A stretch of DNA of 59,154 bases from Microbulbifer mangrovi (GTDB taxonomy: Bacteria > Pseudomonadota > Gammaproteobacteria > Pseudomonadales > Cellvibrionaceae): positions 1 through 59,154 of the forward strand of contig NZ_LZDE01000339.1 of assembly GCF_002009015.1 (NCBI RefSeq). Direction: 5' to 3'. Made by a program: the position numbers and the translations under genes. Below the pieces are notes generated by a model. It was not told the origin of the DNA. It did not search any database and saw only the letters and a list, made by a program, of their open reading frames with translations. Below are positions 35,586-43,708 of the stretch, in pieces. Each line of letters begins with the position of its first letter. Positions within the stretch are counted from its first letter, which is position 1.

Positions 35586-36674
35586 ATGGGAAACAAAACC
35601 GCGCTTTACGATGCCCACGTTGCCATGGGCGGCAAAATGGTGGACTTCGGTGGCTGGGACATGCCGCTGCACTACGGCTCACAGCTGGAAGAGCACCACA
35701 AGGTGCGTCAGGGCGCGGGCATGTTCGACGTTTCCCACATGACCGTGGTCGACGTGGATGGCGAAGGCGCCAGGGATTTCCTGCGCACCCTGCTGGCCAA
35801 CGACGTGGCCAAGCTGGACGGCAATCCCGGCAAGGCGCTGTACACCGGCATGCTGAATGAAAAAGGCGGTGTGGTAGATGACTTGATCGTATACCTCCGC
35901 GACCCGGGTTACCGCGTTGTGGTCAACTGTGCCACCCGGGAAAAAGACCTGGCGTGGATGAACCAGCAGGCTGCAGCTTTCGACGTTACCCTGACCGAAC
36001 GCCCGCACCTGGCAATGATTGCCATCCAGGGCCCCGAGGCCATCGACAAGGTGAAGGAGGTCATGGGGATCGACTGGACCGCGGCCATCGATGGCCTCAA
36101 GGTGTTCAACAGCTTTGCCCGCGATGACTGGTTTATCGCCCGTACCGGTTATACCGGTGAAGACGGCCTGGAAATCATGCTGAACAATGATGATGCCCCG
36201 GGCTTCTGGCATGCACTGGCCGATGCCGGCGTGGCTCCCTGTGGTCTCGGCGCGCGGGATACCCTGCGCCTGGAAGCGGGTATGAACCTGTACGGCCACG
36301 AGATGGACGACGATACCTCTCCACTGCAGGCCAACATGGCATGGACCATCGCGTGGGAGCCGCAGGATCGCAAGTTTATCGGTCGCGAAGCGCTGGAGCA
36401 GGAAAAGGCTGCGGGCGTCGAGAACAAACTGGTCGGCCTGGTGCTGGAAGAGCGCGGTGTTCTGCGCGCTGGGCAAGAGGTTGTGGTGGACGGCGAGGAT
36501 CGCCGCGGTATCATCACCAGCGGAACTTTCTCCCCCACCCTGGGCTTCTCCATCGCCATGGCCCGGGTGCCGGTGAGCGTTGGCGACGCGGCACAGGTCG
36601 AGATCCGCAAGAAGCTGATCCCTGTGCGGGTGGTAAAACCGAGTTTTGTGCGCAACGGCAAGTCTCTGGTGTGA
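35586..36674 (+). CDS. gcvT: Glycine cleavage system T protein (aminomethyltransferase)
   Basis: 362 residues, full length. Transfers the methylene group from the lipoyl-bound intermediate to tetrahydrofolate, releasing ammonia. Seen: [20 protein letters not shown], the [19 protein letters not shown] folate-site segment with the catalytic Asp in DVSHM, the [13 protein letters not shown] motif and [19 protein letters not shown]. gcvH follows 78 bases downstream; gcvP is absent from this window. Confidence 0.97.
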   Translation: MGNKTALYDAHVAMGGKMVDFGGWDMPLHYGSQLEEHHKVRQGAGMFDVSHMTVVDVDGEGARDFLRTLLANDVAKLDGNPGKALYTGMLNEKGGVVDDLIVYLRDPGYRVVVNCATREKDLAWMNQQAAAFDVTLTERPHLAMIAIQGPEAIDKVKEVMGIDWTAAIDGLKVFNSFARDDWFIARTGYTGEDGLEIMLNNDDAPGFWHALADAGVAPCGLGARDTLRLEAGMNLYGHEMDDDTSPLQANMAWTIAWEPQDRKFIGREALEQEKAAGVENKLVGLVLEERGVLRAGQEVVVDGEDRRGIITSGTFSPTLGFSIAMARVPVSVGDAAQVEIRKKLIPVRVVKPSFVRNGKSLV

Positions 36675-36752
36675 GGCTGTCTTCGGGCCACTGGACTATT
36701 TTCTGAATACACTGTCTACAGCTAATTTTGAGCTTTTTTGAGGGAAGAACCC

Positions 36753-37142
36753 ATGAGCGAGATTCGCAGCGAACTGAAATACGCCTCCAGCCATGAATGG
36801 GCGCGGCTGGAAGAGGATGGCACCGTAACCGTGGGCATCAGTGATCACGCCCAGGAAGCGCTGGGTGATGTGGTTTACGTGGAAACCCCGGAAGTGGGCC
36901 AGACCCTGACCGCCGGTGAAGAAGCGGGTGTCGTTGAGTCGGTTAAAGCGGCCAGCGACATTTATGCACCGATTTCCGGTGAAGTGGTTGCGATCAACGA
37001 AGCACTGGAAGACGAGCCGGAAACCGTGAACTCCAGCCCCTATGACGATGGCTGGTTCTTCAAGGTCAAGCCGAGCGACGAAAGCGAGCTGGACAAGCTG
37101 CTGGACGCGGAAGCGTACAAGGCGGAAAGCGACGAGGGTTAA
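36753..37142 (+). CDS. gcvH: Glycine cleavage system H protein
   Basis: 129 residues from ATG 36753 (an upstream start at 36738 would add five residues before the conserved MSEIR; AGGGAAG precedes the chosen start). Carries the lipoyl group among P, T and L proteins. The lipoyl lysine is K65 in [20 protein letters not shown]. The rest is standard: [20 protein letters not shown] and the [15 protein letters not shown] end. Confidence 0.97.
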   Translation: MSEIRSELKYASSHEWARLEEDGTVTVGISDHAQEALGDVVYVETPEVGQTLTAGEEAGVVESVKAASDIYAPISGEVVAINEALEDEPETVNSSPYDDGWFFKVKPSDESELDKLLDAEAYKAESDEG

Positions 37143-37165
37143 TTTCGCCCTTAAGTTGCTGATAC

Positions 37166-37196
37166 AAAAACGCCGGGCATGTTGCCCGGCGTTTTT
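37166..37196. terminator. Bidirectional terminator between gcvH and ptsP
   Basis: Stem AAAAACGCCGGGCA / TGCCCGGCGTTTTT with a two- to three-base loop; the A-run and T-run suit both gcvH and, on the other strand, ptsP. Confidence 0.93.
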
Positions 37197-37295
37197 GTTT
37201 GTACGTTAGAGCCCGAATTGAACGGGCTGCTGCAGGATGTTCCCTCGCGAGACTGTCGAAAAGAGGGAGTACCCGGTAGCAGCCCTGCCACTGCA

Positions 37296-39674
37296 CTAGC
37301 TGGAGTTTTCTTCTGCCTGCTGTGGCTGCACCAGCCCGCCGATGCCCAGATCCTGCAGATACCTGTGCAGTTTTTCCTCGACCTGCTCCGGGAGTTCCAT
37401 TGTCAGGACCTGCTGAAGCAAGCGGTCCAGATCCGATTTGTTCACTTCCCGCAGGGCGGCTTTCACCCGCGGTAGGTTGGTGGCGTTCATCGACAGCACG
37501 TCGTAGCCCATGGCCACCAGCAGCAGCGCACCACCGGGGTCACCGGCCAGCTCGCCGCAGATGCCCACCTTGGTGCTGGTCTCGTGCCCGGCCGTCACCA
37601 CTTGCAGCAGTGCCTGCAGTACCGCGGGATGGAAACTGTGGTACACCCCGGCCACGCGGCTGTTGTTGCGATCCACTGCGAGCAGGTACTGGGTCAGGTC
37701 GTTGCTGCCCACCGACATGAATTCGACCCGCTTGGCGAGTTCGCGTGCCTGATACACCGCGGACGGCACCTCGATCATGATGCCCAGCGGCGGACGCTGG
37801 ATCGCATAACCTTCGTCGACCAGTTCATCGTAAGCGCGGTCCACCAGCTTGCGTGCGGCCTCCAGTTCACCCACGCCGCTGATCATCGGCAGCATGATGC
37901 GCAGGTTGTCGAGTCCCAGGCTCGCCTTCATCATCGCGCGCACCTGCCCCAGGAAGATCTCCGGGTGGTCGAGGGTCACGCGGATGCCGCGCCAGCCGAG
38001 GAACGGGTTGGTTTCTTCGATGGGGAAATATGAAAGCGCCTTGTCGCCGCCGATATCCAGGGTGCGCATGGTCACCGGGCGCGGTGCAAAGGCCTGTAAC
38101 TGTTCGCGGTAGATTTCCCGCTGCTCCTCTTCCGAGGGGAAGCGGTCGCGCAGCAGGAAGGGAACTTCGGTGCGGTACAGGCCAACGCCTTCGGCGCCGC
38201 GCTCGAGCGAGCGCACCACGTCCGCCATCAGACCGGTGTTTACCCACAACCGTACCCGGTGGCCGTCGGCGGTCTCGCCGGGCAGTTTGGCCAGGTGGTC
38301 GAGGTTGCGTGCGAGCTCGCGCTCTTCTTCCACAATCGCGTCGTAGCGGCGCTTGAGTTCCGGGCCGGGATGAATGTGCAATTCACCGCGGTAGCCGTCC
38401 ACCACCAGTTCGACGCCGTCTACTTGCTCCCAGGGCAGCTCCTGGACGCCCATGACCGCGGGTACACCCATGGCCCGGGCAATGATCGCCACGTGGCTGT
38501 TGGAGGAGCCTTTGATGGAAACCAGTCCGGCGAGTTTTTCCCGCGGGACGTCCGCCAGCACCGAAGCGGTCAGCTCCTCGCCGACCAGTATCGTGTTGTC
38601 CGGGTATTCGCGCAGGCTCAGTTCCTGCTGGCGCAGGTGCATCAGCACCCGTGCGCCCAGGTCGCGCACATCCGCAGCGCGCTCACGGAAATAGGAGTCG
38701 GACATGGCTTCGAAGCGCCGCACATGCTCCAGCATCACCTCTGCCCAGGCGCGGCTGGCGGTCAGTTGCTGGCGGATACGCTCGCAAACCTCGACGGCAA
38801 TAGAATTGTCGTCGAGCATGCTGATATAGGCATCGAAGAGCGCGCGCTCCTCTTTGTTCAGGTCGTTCTTGAGGCGTTCGCCGACATCGCGGATTTCATC
38901 CCGCGCCGTGGCCAGGGCCTGGTGGAACAACTTCAGTTCGCCCTCGACATCCATGGTACAGGCAAAGGGGACAGTGGCCAGGTTGGCGGGGGGCGCAACG
39001 ATGTGCGCGCGGCCAATGGCCACACCGGGCGACGCGGCGAGGCCGGTAAACTTGGTCTCGTTGCGCTGCTGGCCCATGTTGGCCAGGGCCCCGGTAGCCT
39101 CGGCGTGGGCGATAACGCCGGCCAGCTGTGCGGAAAGGGTGACCAGGAAGGCTTCTTCACCCTCGTCAAAGCGCCGCCGTTCGGTCTGCTGCACGACGAG
39201 CACCCCGAGGACATTGCGATGGTGGATGATGGGAGTGCCGAGGAAGGCGGAGAAACGCTCCTCGCCGGTGGCGGGGAAGTACTGGAATGCGGGGTGGGCC
39301 TCGGCGTGTTCGAGGTTGATGGGCTCTTCGCGGGTGGCGACGTTACCGACCAGACCCTCACCCGGGGCCAGGTGCACCTGGCCAACGGCGTCCTGGTTCA
39401 GGCCTTCGGTGGCCATCAGCACATAGTTGCCGGTTTGCTTGTCCCGCAGGTAAACCGAACACACCTTGGTTTCCATTACCTCGCGTACCCGCCGCACGAT
39501 AATGTTCAGCGCGGTGGTGAGGTCCCGGGCGGTGTTGACTTCCTGAACGATGCTGCGCAGTGATCCGAGCAAAGTGGCTTCCTCGCCGTATTCTTCCGCC
39601 CCCGCCCAATTGCGGGGGCCGTCGCTGGTCGTGTCGCGTTCTGTGGTTGCCGGATTTCCCCTCGGCAACTGCAT
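37296..39674 (-). CDS. ptsP: Phosphoenolpyruvate-protein phosphotransferase PtsP (EI-Ntr)
   Basis: 792 residues from ATG 39674. First enzyme of the nitrogen-type PTS, passing phosphate from PEP to NPr. Domains: a GAF domain at ~45-195 (VCSVYLRDKQTGNYVLMATE), PTS EI N-domain at ~205-330, the phospho-histidine domain with GSSNSHVAIIARAMGVPAVM, and the PEP-binding TIM barrel with MRTLDIGGDKALSYFPIEET and FMSVGSNDLTQYLLAVDRNN. The first ~35 residues before LGSLRSIVQEVNTA are Gly/Thr-rich and longer than in Pseudomonas. rppH lies 27 bases upstream, as in E. coli and Pseudomonas. Confidence 0.96.
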   Translation of the reverse strand: MQLPRGNPATTERDTTSDGPRNWAGAEEYGEEATLLGSLRSIVQEVNTARDLTTALNIIVRRVREVMETKVCSVYLRDKQTGNYVLMATEGLNQDAVGQVHLAPGEGLVGNVATREEPINLEHAEAHPAFQYFPATGEERFSAFLGTPIIHHRNVLGVLVVQQTERRRFDEGEEAFLVTLSAQLAGVIAHAEATGALANMGQQRNETKFTGLAASPGVAIGRAHIVAPPANLATVPFACTMDVEGELKLFHQALATARDEIRDVGERLKNDLNKEERALFDAYISMLDDNSIAVEVCERIRQQLTASRAWAEVMLEHVRRFEAMSDSYFRERAADVRDLGARVLMHLRQQELSLREYPDNTILVGEELTASVLADVPREKLAGLVSIKGSSNSHVAIIARAMGVPAVMGVQELPWEQVDGVELVVDGYRGELHIHPGPELKRRYDAIVEEERELARNLDHLAKLPGETADGHRVRLWVNTGLMADVVRSLERGAEGVGLYRTEVPFLLRDRFPSEEEQREIYREQLQAFAPRPVTMRTLDIGGDKALSYFPIEETNPFLGWRGIRVTLDHPEIFLGQVRAMMKASLGLDNLRIMLPMISGVGELEAARKLVDRAYDELVDEGYAIQRPPLGIMIEVPSAVYQARELAKRVEFMSVGSNDLTQYLLAVDRNNSRVAGVYHSFHPAVLQALLQVVTAGHETSTKVGICGELAGDPGGALLLVAMGYDVLSMNATNLPRVKAALREVNKSDLDRLLQQVLTMELPEQVEEKLHRYLQDLGIGGLVQPQQAEENSS

Positions 39675-39701
39675 CGGGGAACACCCCGCGCAGGCACAGA
39701 T

Positions 39702-40355
39702 TTACTGGTCGCGTTTCAGCCAGCGTCTTTCCAATTGTAATTGCGTGGGCGCAAGCTCTGTGAGCGCGCGCCGGTAAACCTCTCGCTTGAAGGTCACCAC
39801 CTTGGTCAGCGGGTGCCAGTAGCTCACCCACCGCCAGTGATCGAATTCTGGCTTGTAGCCATTTTCGAAACTGATGTTGCTTTCTTCGGCATTCAGCTGC
39901 AACAGGTACCATTTCTGCTTCTGGCCGATGCACAGTGGCTCGGAACGCCGCCTTACCAGCCGTTGTGGCAGCCGGTAGCGCAGCCAGCCGCGGGTGCTCG
40001 CGAGCAAGGTGACCTGACTACGGGTCAGGCCGACCTCTTCATACAGTTCACGATATAGCGCCTGCTCCGGGGCTTCACCGGGGTTGATGCCGCCCTGGGG
40101 GAATTGCCATGCGTCTTTGCCGCCCACCCGTCGCGCCCACAGGGCCTGACCGCGCTCGTTCAGGACAATGATACCGACGTTGGGCCGGAAGCCCTCGCTG
40201 TCGATATTGCTGTCGTTGTCCGTAGTCGTACCAGATTTTTCCGCACCCGACTTGCGGGGGCCCTTTCCGCCGCCGGATTTGTCGTTGCGCGCGGAAGATC
40301 TGGCGGGTCTGCGGCGGTTTTTACGCCCGGCGGGTGTCTGCTTGCCGTCGCCCAA
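39702..40355 (-). CDS. rppH: RNA pyrophosphohydrolase RppH with basic N-terminal extension
   Basis: 217 residues from TTG 40355, preceded by GAGG at eight bases; no other ATG, GTG or TTG lies before the conserved domain. Removes pyrophosphate from the 5' end of mRNAs to start decay. The Nudix box is at ~88-110 ([20 protein letters not shown]) in the context [38 protein letters not shown] is the RppH signature. E. coli RppH begins about four residues before GYRPNVG, so residues 1-~52 here (Lys/Arg/Gly-rich) are extra. Operon with ptsP. Confidence 0.93.
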   Translation of the reverse strand: MGDGKQTPAGRKNRRRPARSSARNDKSGGGKGPRKSGAEKSGTTTDNDSNIDSEGFRPNVGIIVLNERGQALWARRVGGKDAWQFPQGGINPGEAPEQALYRELYEEVGLTRSQVTLLASTRGWLRYRLPQRLVRRRSEPLCIGQKQKWYLLQLNAEESNISFENGYKPEFDHWRWVSYWHPLTKVVTFKREVYRRALTELAPTQLQLERRWLKRDQ

Positions 40356-40635
40356 AATGCCGTCCTCAAATTTGCCGGTGCGTTACCAGAGCGGTATTGG
40401 ATACCTGACGCACCATAATGTTCTGCATTGTTCCACAGCGACTGAATTACGGCAATTCGGTGACACCGGTCGGTGCAAGCAGCCGCCGCAGCGGGGTAAA
40501 ATCTCCCGCCTTGGAGATTGGTGGGGGCGATTTTTCCCCGCTAGCCTTACAGCGGCGGCGCCGGCTTGGCGTAAAAAGTGGCCGTTCGGGCAACCTGCGC
40601 GTCAGTGTTGCCTATAGTCAATAAAGGAGAATTTT

Positions 40636-41328
40636 GTGCAGCTGGCGATTTTTGACCTGGATAACACCCTGATTGGCGGCGACAGCGATCACGCCTGGGG
40701 TGAATTTCTGGTGACCCGCGAATGTGTGGACGGCGAGCGTTTCCGCAGTGAAAACGATCGCTTTCTGCGGGAGTACCAGACTGGCAGTCTGGATATTTTC
40801 GCCTACCTGTCGTTCGCTCTGGAGCCACTGGCGCAATTGTCCCGCGGGCAGCTCCAAAATTTGCAGCGGGAGTTCATGCATGAAGTGATCAGTGACATAT
40901 GGCTACCTCACGCGGAAACGCTGATCCAGCACCACCGGGAGGCCGGGCACCACATCATGATCATCACCGCCACCAACCGCTTCGTGGTGGAACCCATTGC
41001 CACACGACTGGGTGTGGATACCCTGCTGGCTACCGAGCCGGAAGAGGTGGATGGCAAATTTACCGGCCGTGTGGCCGGCGAGCCGTGCTTTCAGGAGGGT
41101 AAGGTCATTCGCCTGCAGCAGTGGCTGGAGCAGAATCCGCGCTATGCCAGCGGGGAAAAATGGTTTTACAGCGACTCCATCAACGACCTGCCGCTGTTGC
41201 AGCAGGTTGAACATCCGGTGGCGGTCGACCCGGATACGCGCTTGCGGGACGAAGCGCTGTCCCGGGGCTGGCAGGTGATCAGCCTGCGCGGTGACAGCGA
41301 GGAATTTACCAGCGTGCTGCAGCGGTAA
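40636..41328 (+). CDS. HAD-IB family phosphatase
   Basis: 230 residues; start GTG 40636 follows AAAGGAG. The nucleophile and acid/base are D7 and D9 in LAIFDLDNTLIGGDS; motif II is IIMITATNRFVVEPIATRLG and motif III is KWFYSDSINDLPLLQQVEHP. This is the SerB-like HAD-IB (TIGR01490) group. In P. aeruginosa a similar gene sits next to rppH-ptsP, and such enzymes have been proposed as histidinol- or serine-phosphatases; the substrate here is not known. Divergent from rppH. Confidence 0.9.
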   Translation: MQLAIFDLDNTLIGGDSDHAWGEFLVTRECVDGERFRSENDRFLREYQTGSLDIFAYLSFALEPLAQLSRGQLQNLQREFMHEVISDIWLPHAETLIQHHREAGHHIMIITATNRFVVEPIATRLGVDTLLATEPEEVDGKFTGRVAGEPCFQEGKVIRLQQWLEQNPRYASGEKWFYSDSINDLPLLQQVEHPVAVDPDTRLRDEALSRGWQVISLRGDSEEFTSVLQR

Positions 41329-41375
41329 TCGGCGGCGCGGAAATCGGTCTAACTACGCACAGTTCAGGAATATAC

Positions 41376-42587
41376 GTGAAATACGCAGTCAACAAGTCTC
41401 TTCCGCCCCGGGTCCGGGCACTGCCGCTGGCACTGGCCCTGAGTGGGCTACTGGTACTGGCAAGCGGATGTGAGCGCAAGGCGCCGGAGTCCGAGGAGGA
41501 ATCCAGTGCGCCGGTGGCGTCGGCACAGGTGATCGACAAAGCCGCCGCAGAAGCCTTCTCCACCGAGTACTGGCAGGCGGGACAGGCGCAGGTCATCGAT
41601 GCCGAAGCCGCCGGGCAGGCGCTGGAGCGCGCGGTGGCGCAATTGCTGGAGTCACCCACCGAGGATCATCTCGAGGCGGCCAAGCTGGCGTGGCTGGACG
41701 CGCACCGGGAGCTGGCGGGTGCACTGCCGTTCATCAAGGTGGCATTTTCGCCGGCGGACCTGCAGCAGCAGGGCAAAGAGCTGATGCTGGCACTGGACAG
41801 CTGGCCCACACAGGCCGGTTACCTGGACACGGTGCCCGGCTACTCCACCAGCGGTATCGTCAACGACACCGCCATCGAGCTCACCCTGGCGAATCTGCGC
41901 AAGCAGCATCGTCTGACCGCTCACGAAGAGGCCAGCACCGGCTTTCACGCGCTGGAAGTCATGTTGTGGGGACCCACCAGTGAGCGCAGTGCGGACCAGT
42001 TCGCCAAGGTCAGCGGCGGTGAGCAGCCCGAGGCCCAGGCATCGAACCGCCGTCGCGAACTGACCCGCTTGATCACCCAGGGGATCCGCGAGGACCTGTC
42101 CGGGCTGGCGGCGCGTTGGCCATTGACCGCCAACGATCTGTCCCAGCGCTATCTGGCCAAGCCTCCCGCGGCGCGCCTGCAGTGGATTCGCTCCGCGCAT
42201 ATGGATCTGATTACCAATGAGGTCTTGCCGCGGCTGCCAGAGAGCTCTGAAAGTGATGTGGAAAGCGGTCGCGCGGCCGATTCCAAACAGGCGCTGCTAG
42301 CGATGTTGCGCAACCTGCAGGCCTGCTGGCTGCCGGAAGGCGGCGGTGGCCTGGCGGACCTGTTACTGGATCGGCACCAGACCGCTGCGCTGGAGCAGGC
42401 TTTTGGCCAGCTGGAGGCGCGCCTGTTGAAAATGGAAGATCCGATTGAACTGGCAGCGCCGGCGGAACTGCAGCGCAGCCGACATCAGATCGAGGCATTA
42501 CTGGGGCTGATTTCCGGGGATACCCGGGTGCCTGCGCGCGAAGAGGAGATGACGCCAGTCAGCCTGAGCACTCCCGCAGGTAGCTAA
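41376..42587 (+). CDS. Imelysin (peptidase M75-like) lipoprotein
   Basis: 403 residues from GTG 41376. Lipoprotein signal with Cys32 in LVLASGC. The imelysin GxHxxE motif is GFHALE (G189, H191, E194), and AWLDAHRELAGALPFIKVAF is the first conserved helix of the family. Imelysins are periplasmic or outer-membrane, iron-regulated proteins tied to iron uptake; a protease role is doubtful. A stretch of acidic residues follows the lipobox. Terminator downstream. Next to nothing else related to iron, but TonB genes lie 8 kb away. Confidence 0.88.
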   Translation: MKYAVNKSLPPRVRALPLALALSGLLVLASGCERKAPESEEESSAPVASAQVIDKAAAEAFSTEYWQAGQAQVIDAEAAGQALERAVAQLLESPTEDHLEAAKLAWLDAHRELAGALPFIKVAFSPADLQQQGKELMLALDSWPTQAGYLDTVPGYSTSGIVNDTAIELTLANLRKQHRLTAHEEASTGFHALEVMLWGPTSERSADQFAKVSGGEQPEAQASNRRRELTRLITQGIREDLSGLAARWPLTANDLSQRYLAKPPAARLQWIRSAHMDLITNEVLPRLPESSESDVESGRAADSKQALLAMLRNLQACWLPEGGGGLADLLLDRHQTAALEQAFGQLEARLLKMEDPIELAAPAELQRSRHQIEALLGLISGDTRVPAREEEMTPVSLSTPAGS

Positions 42588-42617
42588 CTTCGCACGCATT
42601 TCCCCGAGCCCACATAC

Positions 42618-42646
42618 AAAAAACCCAGGCAGTGCCTGGGTTTTTT
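42618..42646. terminator. Bidirectional terminator
   Basis: Stem AAAAAACCCAGGCA / TGCCTGGGTTTTTT with almost no loop, between the imelysin gene and the convergent M15-type peptidase gene. Confidence 0.93.
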
Positions 42647-42670
42647 GGTTTTGGCCAGCGCGGCTGGTGA

Positions 42671-43204
42671 TTACCAGCGGCGTACCGGACCAGTGTCGAC
42701 GTGTACGAAGTTACTCTTCGGATAGTAACCTACACCGCCCGCTTTCAGGTCCAGAGCTGCCTGGCGCAGTTTGGACAGTGCGACACCCGGCATGCGGATA
42801 TCCAGTGCCATACCGCGGGTGTGGTAGCTTCGACGTGCCACACCTCGGCCCGCTGCACGCAGCTTGGCGTTGGTCTTCGGCGAACGGTATCCGGAGATGA
42901 TCTCGACTTCGCCGTTGTAGTTCAGCTTCTCTTTCAGCTTGTACACGATATCGAACAGTTTCGGGTCCATACGTGTTACTTCGTTGGCGCGGTGGTCGCG
43001 CAGCAGTCGGTTGAATTGCTTCAGGCCGCTGCTTGCGTAGTCGCCGTCCGCCCAGTAGGCGGTATTCAGGCGCTCACCGGTGTGCAGGTTGCGCATTTTT
43101 AGGTTGCGCGACTTGCCTACTTTTGCCAGTGCGGGGCCGGCTGAAACCGCCGCCGCGGTAGCTGCAGAAACTGCCAAAAACCTGCGTCGTGAAAGTTCTT
43201 TCAT
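42671..43204 (-). CDS. DUF882/YcbK-like murein peptidase (M15 type, MepK-like) with Tat signal
   Basis: 177 residues. The N-terminus KELSRRRFLAVSAATAAAVS is a twin-arginine signal cleaved near ALA-KVG. The zinc ligands of the M15/LAS fold are visible as H128 (SYHTRGMALDIR), D135 and H168 (NFVHVDTG); IISGYRSPKTNAKLR is the substrate strand. E. coli MepK (YcbK) cleaves 3-3 cross-links made by L,D-transpeptidases, and an L,D-transpeptidase gene is next upstream here, as with ycbB-ycbK in E. coli. Confidence 0.92.
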   Translation of the reverse strand: MKELSRRRFLAVSAATAAAVSAGPALAKVGKSRNLKMRNLHTGERLNTAYWADGDYASSGLKQFNRLLRDHRANEVTRMDPKLFDIVYKLKEKLNYNGEVEIISGYRSPKTNAKLRAAGRGVARRSYHTRGMALDIRMPGVALSKLRQAALDLKAGGVGYYPKSNFVHVDTGPVRRW

Positions 43205-43439
43205 ACCCTGTTACCGCCTTTGCTTTAGTAGTGAGTGTTGCCGTCATGAGCTTCTAGTCTTCGAGTTGCTTCCCCTGCATCTCGGTATGGCTGCACTGTA
43301 CGAAAAATAATCATTGGTTACAAACCGATCAGGTCTTATTGCGAATTGATCAAAAAATAACCTGGTGTTTTTTTTCTAGCAGCCTACGGCTTTCGGATTT
43401 TTTTTGCCGGGTGTGCAGGGAAAACTCGTCAAATGCTGG

Positions 43440-43453
43440 TGACAACGTTGTCA
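43440..43453. promoter_or_regulatory. Perfect palindrome TGACAACGTTGTCA, operator candidate
   Basis: A 14-bp perfect palindrome with a central CG, the general design of LacI/GalR-family operators. It sits 236 bases upstream of the M15-type peptidase start. No regulator gene of that family is in the window. Confidence 0.5.
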
Positions 43454-43669
43454 TGATTAGGAAATTATTTTTCTGCGACCGTCTGGTTCTGATTTTGGCG
43501 GTTTTTCAGTGTGTGAGTGGGACCACCGGGTTTTAGACGTGGTTTTGTGGTGGATCAGTACGCGTTAGGGGCTATTGGCGCAAGGGGCTATGCGGCGGGA
43601 GCACCATTTGGGTGCTGATCAAGGGCTTACTGCTAGCGGATATTTTGCTCAAAGTATGGAGGAGGTAGG

Positions 43670-43700
43670 GCCTCCGTGGGCGTTCGGCTACCACGGAGGC
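43670..43700 (-). terminator. Hairpin after the L,D-transpeptidase gene
   Basis: GCCTCCGTGG (43670-43679) and CCACGGAGGC (43691-43700) form a perfect 10-bp stem eight bases past the stop codon. No T-run follows on the minus strand, so termination efficiency is uncertain. Confidence 0.5.
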
Positions 43701-43708
43701 GGTTCGGG

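Larger units (their letters stand above)
43205..43708. other. 504-base AT-rich gene-free region
   Basis: No convincing gene: the plus-strand frame at 43339-43536 lacks family, signal peptide and ribosome-binding site. It is more AT-rich than its surroundings, with T-runs near 43371 and 43400, a perfect 14-bp palindrome at 43440-43453, and a 10-bp inverted repeat at 43670-43700 next to the transpeptidase stop. It must include the promoter of the M15-type peptidase gene if that is transcribed separately. Confidence 0.6.

Noticed and set aside
43339-43536. 65-codon open frame in the gene-free region
   Set aside because: No start context, no family resemblance and atypical composition for this genome.
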